Of a stretch of 5,947 bases of DNA, positions 1 through 4,640 are shown piece after piece. The translations under genes were made by a program, and so were the position numbers. Origin of the DNA: Methanobacteriota archaeon (lineage in GTDB: Archaea > Halobacteriota > Bog-38 > Methanoflorentales > Methanoflorentaceae); the NCBI GenBank assembly GCA_003170935.1, contig PMYA01000096.1, positions 1 through 5,947 of the forward strand, read 5' to 3'. The notes under the pieces were generated by a model. That model made no database searches. It was not told where the DNA came from and saw nothing but the letters and a program-made list of their open reading frames with translations. Numbering within the stretch: the first letter of the stretch is position 1; every line of letters begins with the position of its first letter.

Positions 1-75
1 GGTCGAGTGCCAGAAGACGCGGCTAAGGCGGTCGATCAGATCGTGGAGCAGCTTAAAAGCCTGAGCCTTATGTAG
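1..75 (+). CDS. C-terminal end of an unidentified protein (partial)
   Basis: Frame 1 is open from the first base to a TAG at 73-75. It gives 24 residues that begin GRVPEDAAKAVDQIVEQL and end in SLSLM. The segment is an amphipathic, probably helical tail with coding-like composition (GCG, GTC, GAG codons). A run of six T at 85-90 follows ten bases after the stop, as expected for an archaeal transcription end. The segment is too short to name a family. Tails of this kind (acidic, helical, after a VPEDAAKA-like turn) occur in many enzymes, including carbon monoxide dehydrogenase-like proteins, but nothing here discriminates between them. The gene begins outside the window. Confidence 0.6.
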   Translation, partial: GRVPEDAAKAVDQIVEQLKSLSLM

Positions 76-83
76 GTTACCAG

Positions 84-90
84 GTTTTTT
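84..90 (+). terminator. T-run transcription end after the left-edge gene
   Basis: Six consecutive T at 85-90 lie ten bases after the stop codon of the partial gene, with no clear hairpin in front. In archaea a U-tract alone can terminate transcription, so this is a reasonable terminator by position. From 91 to 213 I see nothing further beyond a weak 5-base inverted repeat (ATTCG/CGAAT) at about 119-139. Confidence 0.4.
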
Positions 91-213
91 ATATCCGATT
101 ACTTGCACTGAATGCAAAATTCGTCGTAGCGAGGCGAATATCACCTTTTAACTTGTAGGTTCTACATCGCTTAAGCAAGGGGTAGGTGTTGGGATCGGTC
201 AAAAAGGACCTAT

Positions 214-396
214 ATGATGACTCATGGCGTTAGTGGACTCGATCGGAAGTACTATAAACCCGTTGCCGGTGAATGTTTATGATGTTTATCTGAAGTTCTG
301 GAAGGATATGAGCTTTCAAGTAATAGTGCCATGAGGATGCTAGACGAGAACTCGAACAATTGTAAGTTCCGAAAGTGGCTGATTCATTGCGTTTAG
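214..396 (+). pseudogene. Broken small gene with one in-frame TGA
   Basis: ATG at 214 or 217 follows an AAAAAGGA ribosome binding site (201-208). The frame reads MTHGVSGLDRKYYKPVAGEC, meets TGA at 280-282, and continues without another stop to TAG at 394-396. The second half includes SEVLEGYELSSNSAMRML. The TGA lies in a near-perfect 9-base tandem duplication (TGTTTATGA / TGTTTATCT, 274-291). Taking out the first copy restores a continuous frame of about 57 codons. Just across the break, another frame (269-286) reads VNVYDV. From memory only, the pattern YY-P...VDVYDVLxAF occurs in small archaeal and phage proteins of unknown function, so a frameshifted relative of those is an alternative. 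TGA read-through is possible but unlikely. A fragment of a related sequence lies at 793-822. Confidence 0.35.
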
Positions 397-406
397 AGCG
401 AGGAAC

Positions 407-456
407 ATTTTAAAGCCCTACTACTCATTCAGCCTGTCTAAAGGTGGCAGAGGTGA
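407..456 (+). promoter_or_regulatory. Promoter-like box and ribosome binding site for the cysteine-rich gene
   Basis: ATTTTAAAG at 407-415 resembles an archaeal TATA box, placed so that transcription would start near 437-442. AGAGGTGA at 449-456 is a good match to the complement of archaeal 16S rRNA 3' ends and sits six bases before the ATG at 463, which fixes that start. The TATA assignment is by appearance only. Confidence 0.4.
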
Positions 457-462
457 AAACGA

Positions 463-678
463 ATGAAAGTTCCGATGACTCCCGAGAATACCGCGAAGTG
501 TCTTTGCGCGAGTTGCCCTACTTTCACGCAGAACGACCTTAAAGGCGGTATATTTTGTGCTGCGGGAAAGAGTGAAAAGGCGCCTGAAGTGAAGGCATGT
601 GTTTGTACGAACTGCGGTGTGTTTGCCGACTACAAACTCACCGGCGGATATTTCTGCAAAAAAGGCGCTGCTGAGTAA
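463..678 (+). CDS. DUF2769-type cysteine-rich small protein
   Basis: This 71-residue protein has two matching halves, each with C-x-C-x2-C-x13-C: Cys13, 15, 18, 32 and Cys46, 48, 51, 65. The halves are offset by exactly 33 residues, and both end in a G-G-[IY]-F-C turn. This is the pattern I associate with DUF2769, a family of unknown function common in methanogenic and methane-oxidising archaea. Eight cysteines in two equal sets suggest two metal sites (zinc or iron-sulfur), but that is inference. There is no signal peptide or membrane segment, so it should be cytosolic. The start is supported by AGAGGTGA six bases upstream. The gene appears monocistronic: a hairpin and T-run overlap its stop, and no gene follows closely on the same strand. 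Family assignment is fairly sure; function is unknown. Confidence 0.85.
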   Translation: MKVPMTPENTAKCLCASCPTFTQNDLKGGIFCAAGKSEKAPEVKACVCTNCGVFADYKLTGGYFCKKGAAE

Positions 679-698
679 CTTCAGCGAGTTATTTTTTT
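669..698 (+). terminator. Hairpin plus T-run terminator of the DUF2769-type gene
   Basis: GCTGA at 670-674 pairs with TCAGC at 681-685, extended by a T-G wobble pair (669/686). The loop is six bases and contains the TAA stop. After a short linker come seven T at 692-698. The whole resembles a factor-independent terminator. The T-run alone would also be a plausible archaeal stop signal. Confidence 0.55.
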
Positions 699-718
699 GT
701 ACCTCTACTCATTTTGTT

Positions 719-745
719 CTTGGCGGACTTCCTTAGATCGCCGAG
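719..745. other. Isolated hairpin of unknown role
   Basis: CTTGGCG (719-725) can pair with CGCCGAG (739-745) over seven pairs including one G-U, with a 13-base loop. It is not followed by a T-run on either strand. It lies in the spacer between the DUF2769-type gene and the gene ending at 906. It could be a secondary terminator or chance. Apart from this and the fragment at 793-822, I see nothing clear between 699 and 905. Confidence 0.2.
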
Positions 746-792
746 CAAATAGCGATATTATCCAATGGGATCAATCAAATGGAGCGTATATA

Positions 793-822
793 ATGACGGA
801 CAGCGTTAGCGGAATAGATTGA
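793..822 (+). pseudogene. Fragment resembling the start of the broken gene at 214
   Basis: ATG at 793 opens a frame reading MTDSVSGID, then TGA at 820-822. It matches the beginning of the broken gene at 217 (MTHGVSGLD) at 20 of 27 bases. The bases before it also align: TCAAATGGAGCGTATATA here against TCAAAAAGGACCTATATG there, including the GGA ribosome-binding core. After codon 9 the similarity fades and further stops appear. I read it as the remnant of a second copy or of a duplicated leader. A functional nine-codon leader peptide is the alternative. The match is short and could be partly chance. Confidence 0.3.
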
Positions 823-905
823 ATAAATTCGTGTTGAGCATTGTCATAGCCCAACGGAGGGAGATGTAAATAAACTGCAACGAGGCGAGATGAAACGCAC
901 AGAAT

Positions 906-1298
906 TCAGTCTCGACTCATATAACGACCCCACTCGATCTCAAATTCGGGCGGTGCTTGTTCCTCTTGATGTTCCCTTTCAGCTTGTCGACCGAGCTCTT
1001 GATGGCGTCTCAATTCCACTCCTAAGTAATATCGGTTTGCATCCTCAACTAAGTCGGCGACCGCATTCCAACAAGGTCCGTGCTTTCTTATTGCCGCTTT
1101 GTCTTTTTGGCGTTTGTAGCAGGCGATGTTGCCAACAATCTTTACGCTCGCACTCGCAGGGGCTTGTTTTTCGAAGTAGTTCTTCCGTTCTCCGGGTGGT
1201 AGATTAGACAGAATATATGGGACGATTACCTCATTCTCTGAGCACTCTTTGACGTGTGCATAATCAACCTCTAGAATCGTAATCTCTGTAAATGCCAT
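906..1298 (-). CDS. Hypothetical protein, 130 residues
   Basis: I do not recognise a named family. The protein reads MAFTEITILEVDYAHVKECS at its start. It has a compact N-terminal half with a VPYILSNLPPGE segment (residues 26-37), a middle part with three cysteines (19, 60, 76) and the helical stretch NAVADLVEDANRYY (78-91). The C-terminal tail is very charged (about 95-118), probably helical, and rich in Glu, Gln and Arg. There is no signal peptide or membrane helix. The frame is open up to a TTG at 1373, but the ATG at 1298 is preferred. GTGAGG lies ten bases ahead of it, and a TATA-like box at 1376-1385 would start transcription inside the longer version. The gene lies downstream of the nitroreductase gene on the same strand with a 144-base gap, so it is probably transcribed separately. 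An open frame on the opposite strand (890-1207) looks like its shadow. Confidence 0.6.
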   Translation of the reverse strand: MAFTEITILEVDYAHVKECSENEVIVPYILSNLPPGERKNYFEKQAPASASVKIVGNIACYKRQKDKAAIRKHGPCWNAVADLVEDANRYYLGVELRRHQELGRQAEREHQEEQAPPEFEIEWGRYMSRD

Positions 1299-1375
1299 GC
1301 TCTTTGCCTCACGTGGATTAATCAATTCGACCCGACTGCTACCTTCCCGATTGATAGCGATGCATAGCCTCAAGC

Positions 1376-1385
1376 GTTTTTATTC
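1376..1385 (-). promoter_or_regulatory. TATA-like box upstream of the 130-residue gene
   Basis: Read on the minus strand this is GAATAAAAAC preceded by CTCC, similar to an archaeal TATA box. It lies about 78 bases before the ATG at 1298, placing a likely transcription start near 1350. That position supports the shorter protein start. Confidence 0.35.
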
Positions 1386-1442
1386 GGAGGGGTTCACGGT
1401 AGTAAGCACGTTGGTCCTGCAAGGATCTATCGCACGATGTTA

Positions 1443-1952
1443 TTACCACGTGTCGTAATGGATACAGGAAGGGTTGAATCGATCAACTGGCGCCGGGGTC
1501 TCTGCTGGGCGTCCTACAGGGATTACGCACAGCGGGATTACTTCACCTGGCAAATTCAGGAGTTTCTTTATGCCTTTGATTCTATCTTCAAACGGATAGA
1601 CCGCAGTCCACACAGCCCCTAGCCCTCGCGCTGTCGCAGAAAGCAGTATGTTCTCGGTGGCAGCTGAACAGTCGAGAGCCCACAAGCCTGGAAACTTCTC
1701 GAGGTTTTTGTCTGCACAAACCGCGATTGCCAGCGGCGCATATTTTACCATTTGAGCAGTGCGGCTTATTCGTGGAATGGCGTCTAGTATTTTGCGGTCT
1801 TTGATGACCACGAAATGCCACGGCTGTTCATTCACGCCAGAAGGTGCGTGCATTGCCGCGCGGAGCAATGCGTCGACATCCTCATCAGAAATGGGTTCGT
1901 CAGCGTATTTGCGTATACTTCTTCTTGATAAGATTGCTTTTGTAACATCCAT
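1443..1952 (-). CDS. Nitroreductase-family flavoprotein
   Basis: The 169 residues match the FMN-dependent nitroreductase family, whose members use NAD(P)H or another donor to reduce nitro compounds, quinones or related substrates in the cytosol, usually as dimers. The signature RRSIRKY (10-16) supplies the FMN phosphate contacts. HAPSGVNEQPW (35-45) is the usual flavin-binding loop, GLGAVW (110-115) is the conserved C-terminal flavin segment, and IPVGRP (144-149) is the typical closing motif. Length fits the short single-domain subgroup found in many archaea. The ATG at 1952 is preferred over an in-frame GTG at 1985: GGAG lies 11 bases before it, and family members begin just ahead of the AI-x3-RSIR motif. 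No ferredoxin domain is fused. The substrate cannot be told from sequence; in anaerobic archaea such proteins are often of unknown physiological role. Confidence 0.92.
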   Translation of the reverse strand: MDVTKAILSRRSIRKYADEPISDEDVDALLRAAMHAPSGVNEQPWHFVVIKDRKILDAIPRISRTAQMVKYAPLAIAVCADKNLEKFPGLWALDCSAATENILLSATARGLGAVWTAVYPFEDRIKGIKKLLNLPGEVIPLCVIPVGRPAETPAPVDRFNPSCIHYDTW

Positions 1953-2062
1953 TGCTATCGCTTCTCCATCAGTTGTAATAGCCACAGACAGTCGCGTGTA
2001 CTCCTTGCATGCTTTGGAGCAATCAACACGTCCGTAATTCTAGCCGCAAATCGAGTCAACAT

Positions 2063-2215
2063 ATGAAAGAACACACGGCCATTATACGTATTTCTGTGGG
2101 GCTCGCGTGCTTATACTTTCTCTTCGATCCATTCTGCATCGGAACTTTCACGTGGTTGCTCAGGCTGGCCACTTTACTAGAGAGAGACAGTAGAAATCGA
2201 TTTTTAGTCGTTTGA
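2063..2215 (+). CDS. Possible small hydrophobic protein, 50 residues
   Basis: ATG at 2063 opens 50 codons beginning MKEHTAIIRISVGLACLYFL and ending in TGA at 2213-2215. Two hydrophobic stretches (about residues 6-20 and 23-37) separated by a DPF turn could form a membrane hairpin, and the charged ends fit a small membrane protein. I see no convincing ribosome binding site in front (TCGAGTCAAC only), and the composition is AT-leaning like the surrounding spacer. The IRI-x-GLA opening vaguely recalls small inner-membrane proteins of the DUF2892 kind, but the match is too weak to assert. It could equally be chance. The rest of 1953-2354 holds only a hairpin near 2317. Confidence 0.3.
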   Translation: MKEHTAIIRISVGLACLYFLFDPFCIGTFTWLLRLATLLERDSRNRFLVV

Positions 2216-2316
2216 CACTAAGTTTCACTTACCAAGCAACTTGTATTCAGCGAACTCGATTTGACCAGCTGCAACCTGAAGAGGAATGAGAAGGTTAACT
2301 TTATCAATGCACGTCT

Positions 2317-2336
2317 AGTCTGTAGCATGCCAGACT
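2317..2336 (+). promoter_or_regulatory. Perfect 6-base inverted repeat just before the coiled-coil gene
   Basis: AGTCTG (2317-2322) and CAGACT (2331-2336) form a perfect inverted repeat around an 8-base spacer. The right arm ends 18 bases before the ATG at 2355. It could be an operator, a hairpin in the leader that affects translation, or, with the following TGTTTT, a weak terminator of upstream transcription. Which of these applies cannot be decided from sequence. Confidence 0.35.
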
Positions 2337-2354
2337 TGTTTTGAAGCGCCGTTT

Positions 2355-2966
2355 ATGTGCGACAAGCAAGTGAGCGACGAAAGAAAGAAAGCGGCGGGTG
2401 AGATGGCAAGAAAACGCGCGCAGACACCGGATCAGGAGTCGAAATTCGTGCCCATTCCAACAGTTTTTATCACCGACTCACTGCATTTTGAAACGGAATA
2501 TTTAGCCGTACGATTGAACGATGCGTTTCACCTCGTCGAGAAGAAAGAACAGCTGATCCGGAGCGCAACGCAATGTCTCGACACGGTGGTCACAGACGCG
2601 GCCGAGATGGGGATATTGAGAGAAGAGTGCTCCTTGTACCAAATAAAAATCGATGCTGACAAAGCGAAGGCACGCGCCGAGCTCAAGGACCAACTGGCAG
2701 AACTCGGCGAGCAGCATAAAACGCTTGAAGCAGTATTATCCGCGGTGAAAGAGGCCTCTAGATCGCCACGCACGTTCACTCCGGAAGAATACGAGAAATT
2801 TGCGCCTGATTCGATACGCGTCGTTTTGGCTTCGCTCAGCGGTAAAGCCGTCCTCTTTGAGGGTGTGGGAGACCCGCACTCGCTGGAACCAATCGAAACG
2901 TCGGATCCCCGTGTTGTTGCAGCCCTTATACGCCATCACATAGGTCACCCTAAGGTCGTTGAATAA
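2355..2966 (+). CDS. Hypothetical protein with central coiled coil, 203 residues
   Basis: I do not recognise the family. The N-terminus is strongly basic and probably disordered (residues 1-30). Residues 31-60 look like short beta strands and a helix (FVPIPTVFITDSLHFETEYL). Residues 61-135 are helical, with heptad-like spacing of Leu and Ala among Lys/Glu (for example KDQLAELGEQHKTLEAVLSA, 111-130), suggesting a coiled coil and dimerisation. A compact C-terminal part (140-203) includes TPEEYEKFAPDSIRVVLASL and ends close to VVE. Codon use is strongly coding-like throughout. There is no signal peptide or membrane segment. The ATG at 2355 has a poor ribosome binding site. The in-frame GTG at 2373 or ATG at 2403 (right after GGTGAG) could instead be used, removing part of the basic tail. 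The gene appears monocistronic, and an inverted repeat precedes it. Confidence 0.75.
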   Translation: MCDKQVSDERKKAAGEMARKRAQTPDQESKFVPIPTVFITDSLHFETEYLAVRLNDAFHLVEKKEQLIRSATQCLDTVVTDAAEMGILREECSLYQIKIDADKAKARAELKDQLAELGEQHKTLEAVLSAVKEASRSPRTFTPEEYEKFAPDSIRVVLASLSGKAVLFEGVGDPHSLEPIETSDPRVVAALIRHHIGHPKVVE

Positions 2967-3027
2967 CCTCCGCATGGGGGCACGATTTTGACAACCCCTG
3001 GCCGTTCGCCGTGCGCTGTTTAAATCC

Positions 3028-3041
3028 GCGCATTGCGCTTT
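3028..3041 (+). terminator. Weak hairpin-T candidate after the coiled-coil gene
   Basis: GCGC-ATT-GCGC (3028-3038) followed by three T lies about 60 bases after the stop at 2966. It is short and the T-run is minimal, so this is only a candidate. The rest of 2967-3125 shows a CCGACGTCGG palindrome at 3084-3093 and nothing else I can support. Confidence 0.2.
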
Positions 3042-3125
3042 ATGCCCTCAGTGCGCCAGCCCACTCGGCCTAACACAGGGACGCCGACGTCGGGTAACAA
3101 TAATGCTTTTAACGAACAGGGTGGT

Positions 3126-3425
3126 CTATTTTATCGATACCTTCACGCCGGCAACTCGCTCAGCTAACGGTATGATCGCCTTGAAAAGTCCATTCGAAAA
3201 CGTCGCTGTTGCTTTTTCCGGAATGGTCTTAAGCATGAGTGCCCAGCAGCCCCTATACACTATATCGTCTCGGGGTGCCGTCAGACAAAACCCGTTTTCC
3301 ATCACTTCAAATTCGATATCCTTCTTATGTACGCCAGGGAGTTCTACAACGATGGTGTAGGTTCCCGCATCGTGATAGAAAACTACCTCTGGTGCAACCG
3401 GAATTCGTTCTATTTTTTCAGCCAC
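3126..3425 (-). CDS. Minimal small heat shock protein (Hsp20/alpha-crystallin), copy 1
   Basis: The 99 residues are almost entirely one alpha-crystallin-type beta-sandwich. Visible features are YTIVVELPGVHKKDIEFEV (23-41, strands with the conserved L-PGV-K-DI pattern), GFCLTAPR (45-52), the Y-x-GCWAL strand (57-63), and the closing AT-x-TF-x-NGLF-x3-IPLAE (72-88), equivalent to the A-x3-NGVL signature. It lacks the N-terminal arm and the C-terminal I-x-I tail of typical Hsp20 chaperones. It may therefore form small oligomers, or act as a partner domain rather than a classic holdase. Start is GTG at 3425, with GGTGAT three bases ahead. The paralogue at 4218-4511 aligns from the first residue at about 67% identity (65 of 97), differing by a two-residue insertion here. 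A TTAA box 23 bases before the ribosome binding site suggests its own promoter. Hsp20-fold assignment is sure; chaperone role is by family. Confidence 0.88.
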   Translation of the reverse strand: MAEKIERIPVAPEVVFYHDAGTYTIVVELPGVHKKDIEFEVMENGFCLTAPRDDIVYRGCWALMLKTIPEKATATFSNGLFKAIIPLAERVAGVKVSIK

Positions 3426-3428
3426 ATG

Positions 3429-3473
3429 ATCACCGGTGGACGGTTCACTTCAAACGCTTAAATAGCTTAGCCG
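3429..3473 (-). promoter_or_regulatory. Promoter and ribosome binding site of Hsp20 copy 1
   Basis: On the minus strand CGGCTAAGCTATTTAA (3458-3473) is followed after 23 bases by GGTGAT (3429-3434), then CAT and the GTG start. The box matches the one before copy 2 at 14 of 16 bases and sits at nearly the same distance. With usual archaeal spacing, transcription would begin at or next to GGTGAT, giving a very short leader. Confidence 0.55.
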
Positions 3474-3596
3474 CATTAAAGCCGCAAAACCAGCTTCTTT
3501 TAACGTATGCTGAGGCATCAAGCATAGAAGCGCTAAGACACTCATTAATGACTATCATCTGGCTTTAAGCACGCCGTTAACGCACCTTTTGAATCG

Positions 3597-3613
3597 TGCT
3601 AGCCGTACTAGCA
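3597..3613 (-). other. Perfect hairpin at the stop codon of the 146-residue gene
   Basis: TGCTAG (3597-3602) and CTAGCA (3608-3613) form a perfect six-pair inverted repeat with a five-base loop. One arm contains the TAG stop of the minus-strand gene. No T-run follows on the minus strand, so it is a weak terminator at best. It could stabilise the transcript end. Confidence 0.3.
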
Positions 3614-4048
3614 TCGCTTAACGTCATGCGCGCCCGTAAGGCCTTTCGATGCGAGGGCCGAATGAAATTCGTAGATAGTGGTTCCGTAGATAGTGGTTCT
3701 TTCCTGACTAGAACTTGAGACGTTTCTTTTTGACAGTTGCAACTCAAGCATCCACGCCGTTACCGTGCCAGTCAGCGTATCCTTGAACTCTCCCTTAAGT
3801 GTGAGGCGTTGCTTGGCGACGAAATACTGGTTGAGTTTGTGGATTAGCTCCTCGTTTCGTTGACTATCAAGGCTAATTACCCCGTAGGCGTCTTCCAATC
3901 CGGAAACCCTTGCCATTGGATCTTCAAAGTTTGACGACGAGAGCTCATCGTGCCTAACCGTGAAATTGACCGTGCTGCGACCAGCGTGAGGCACCTCATT
4001 AAGACAAAAGGTAACATCGCCAACGCTCTCAAAAACACGTTCTTGCAT
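3608..4048 (-). CDS. Hypothetical protein between the two Hsp20 genes, 146 residues
   Basis: I do not recognise the family. The protein appears to be mixed alpha/beta and soluble. An opening beta-rich segment (VGDVTFCLNEVPHAGRST, 9-26, then VNFTVRHDEL) is followed by a central helix (NEELIHKLNQYFVAKQ, 65-80). Further strands follow (LTLKGEF and GTVTAWMLELQL, 82-105), and then a Ser-rich, low-complexity C-terminal part. A 15-base tandem repeat at 3671-3700 encodes TTIYG/TTIYE (118-127). The ATG at 4048 is preferred over an in-frame GTG at 4057, because GGTGAT lies four bases before it, just as for the two flanking Hsp20 genes. It is co-oriented with both and has a TTAA box at the same distance, so co-regulation with the heat shock proteins is a fair inference. 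No sequence relation to them is evident. Confidence 0.65.
   Translation of the reverse strand: MQERVFESVGDVTFCLNEVPHAGRSTVNFTVRHDELSSSNFEDPMARVSGLEDAYGVISLDSQRNEELIHKLNQYFVAKQRLTLKGEFKDTLTGTVTAWMLELQLSKRNVSSSSQERTTIYGTTIYEFHSALASKGLTGAHDVKRC
3671..3700 (-). repeat. 15-base tandem repeat, two copies, inside the 146-residue gene
   Basis: GTAGATAGTGGTTCC (3671-3685) is followed at once by GTAGATAGTGGTTCT (3686-3700), differing at the last base. It is in frame and adds five residues (TTIYG/TTIYE). It looks like a recent slippage duplication near the gene's 3' end and may vary between strains. Confidence 0.8.
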
Positions 4049-4052
4049 TTCA

Positions 4053-4086
4053 ATCACCAGAACAAACTACTTCGGATTCCTTAAGG
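4053..4086 (-). promoter_or_regulatory. Promoter and ribosome binding site of the 146-residue gene
   Basis: On the minus strand the palindrome CCTTAAGG (4079-4086) places TTAA 22 bases before GGTGAT (4053-4058), which lies four bases before the ATG. The layout matches those of both Hsp20 genes. A stronger TATA-like box (TTATAAAAA, 4114-4122) lies about 30 bases further upstream and may be the real promoter instead. Confidence 0.45.
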
Positions 4087-4113
4087 TTACCGTAGTCCCA
4101 AATAAGAATTAGG

Positions 4114-4122
4114 TTTTTATAA
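4114..4122 (-). promoter_or_regulatory. Alternative TATA-like box upstream of the 146-residue gene
   Basis: The minus strand reads TTATAAAAA, close to the archaeal TATA consensus, about 65 bases before the ATG at 4048. It would give a leader of roughly 40 bases. Confidence 0.35.
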
Positions 4123-4178
4123 CAGGCTATCGAGCGATCTAGTCAAATATGGTGAAGCTCCAAAACTGAAGCGGTTAT

Positions 4179-4193
4179 AAGTGCGAGTCACTT
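4179..4193. other. Short perfect hairpin downstream of Hsp20 copy 2
   Basis: AAGTG (4179-4183) and CACTT (4189-4193) form a five-pair inverted repeat with a five-base loop, 25 bases past the Hsp20 stop. No T-run follows. It could be a weak transcript end or chance. Confidence 0.2.
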
Positions 4194-4217
4194 CTGCGGT
4201 TTGCGTGGGGCGGTAAA

Positions 4218-4511
4218 CTATTTTATGGGTACCTTGACGCCCTCAAGCCGTTCAGCGAGTGGTACGGTCACCTTCAGAAGGCCATTTGTGAACGTGCCCG
4301 TTGCCCCTTCCGGATTGAGGGTATGGGAGAGTGCCCAGCAGCCGGCATATTCGATATCGCCTCGGGGTGCTGTTAGACAAAACCCGTGCTCGCTAGCTTC
4401 AACTTTGATGTCCTTTTTATCCACGCCAGAAAGTTCCACCATAATGGTGTAGTTTTCCGCGTCGTGATAAAAAGATACGGTCGGTGCGACAAAGACGCGT
4501 TTTTCAGCCAA
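4218..4511 (-). CDS. Minimal small heat shock protein (Hsp20/alpha-crystallin), copy 2
   Basis: The 97 residues form an alpha-crystallin-type domain with the same order of motifs as copy 1: YTIMVELSGVDKKDIKVEA, GFCLTAPR, the Y-x-GCWAL strand, and AT-x-TF-x-NGLL with VPLAER near the end. Again there is almost no N-terminal arm and no I-x-I tail. The usual PGV turn is SGV here. The longest frame starts with GTG at 4520, but TTG at 4511 is preferred: it makes the first four residues (MAEK) align exactly with copy 1, and GGTGAT lies four bases before it, overlapping the GTG. Small heat shock proteins bind unfolding proteins in the cytosol. For such a short form, an adaptor or partner role is possible. 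The gene is divergent from the helix-turn-helix gene at 4720, with about 208 bases between starts. Confidence 0.88.
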   Translation of the reverse strand: MAEKRVFVAPTVSFYHDAENYTIMVELSGVDKKDIKVEASEHGFCLTAPRGDIEYAGCWALSHTLNPEGATGTFTNGLLKVTVPLAERLEGVKVPIK

Positions 4512-4515
4512 TAAT

Positions 4516-4559
4516 ATCACCGCTTAGCATTCTATTTGAATGATTAAGTAGCTTTGCCG
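4516..4559 (-). promoter_or_regulatory. Promoter and ribosome binding site of Hsp20 copy 2
   Basis: On the minus strand CGGCAAAGCTACTTAA (4544-4559) is followed after 22 bases by GGTGAT (4516-4521), then ATTA and the TTG start. The box matches that of copy 1 at 14 of 16 bases, so the promoter was either duplicated with the gene or kept by selection. Confidence 0.55.
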
Positions 4560-4640
4560 GGCTTAACACCATAGGATCTCTTTTTGCAGCACCTGAACTG
4601 CATAGGTTGCATCAGGGGAAGTGACTTCGTGGAAAGGCGA

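Noticed and set aside
890..1207. Plus-strand open frame of 105 codons with GAGGCGAG just before its ATG
   Set aside because: It is antisense to the 130-residue gene. Its translation is rich in Ser, Arg and Leu without domain-like order, and the ribosome-binding match touches the ATG. The minus strand gives the more protein-like sequence.
1953..2035. In-frame upstream extension of the nitroreductase containing VDCSKACKEY, considered as a fused ferredoxin-like piece
   Set aside because: There are only two cysteines, no C-x2-C-x2-C pattern, and an in-frame stop shortly upstream. ATG 1952 has a ribosome binding site and fits the family start.
1759..2037. Plus-strand open frame across the start of the nitroreductase gene
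   Set aside because: It is antisense to a clearly recognised nitroreductase, with a shadow-like Ser/Ala-rich translation.
2502..2975. Minus-strand open frames opposite the coiled-coil gene
   Set aside because: They are Ser/Arg/Cys-rich shadow translations, and the plus strand has consistent coding composition over its full length.
3084..3093. CCGACGTCGG palindrome
   Set aside because: It is a single 10-base palindrome in a GC-rich spacer, not repeated elsewhere and not placed near a start, so chance is the simplest explanation.
3239..3568. Plus-strand open frame opposite Hsp20 copy 1 and its promoter
   Set aside because: It overlaps a conserved alpha-crystallin gene on the other strand, and its translation shows no domain features.
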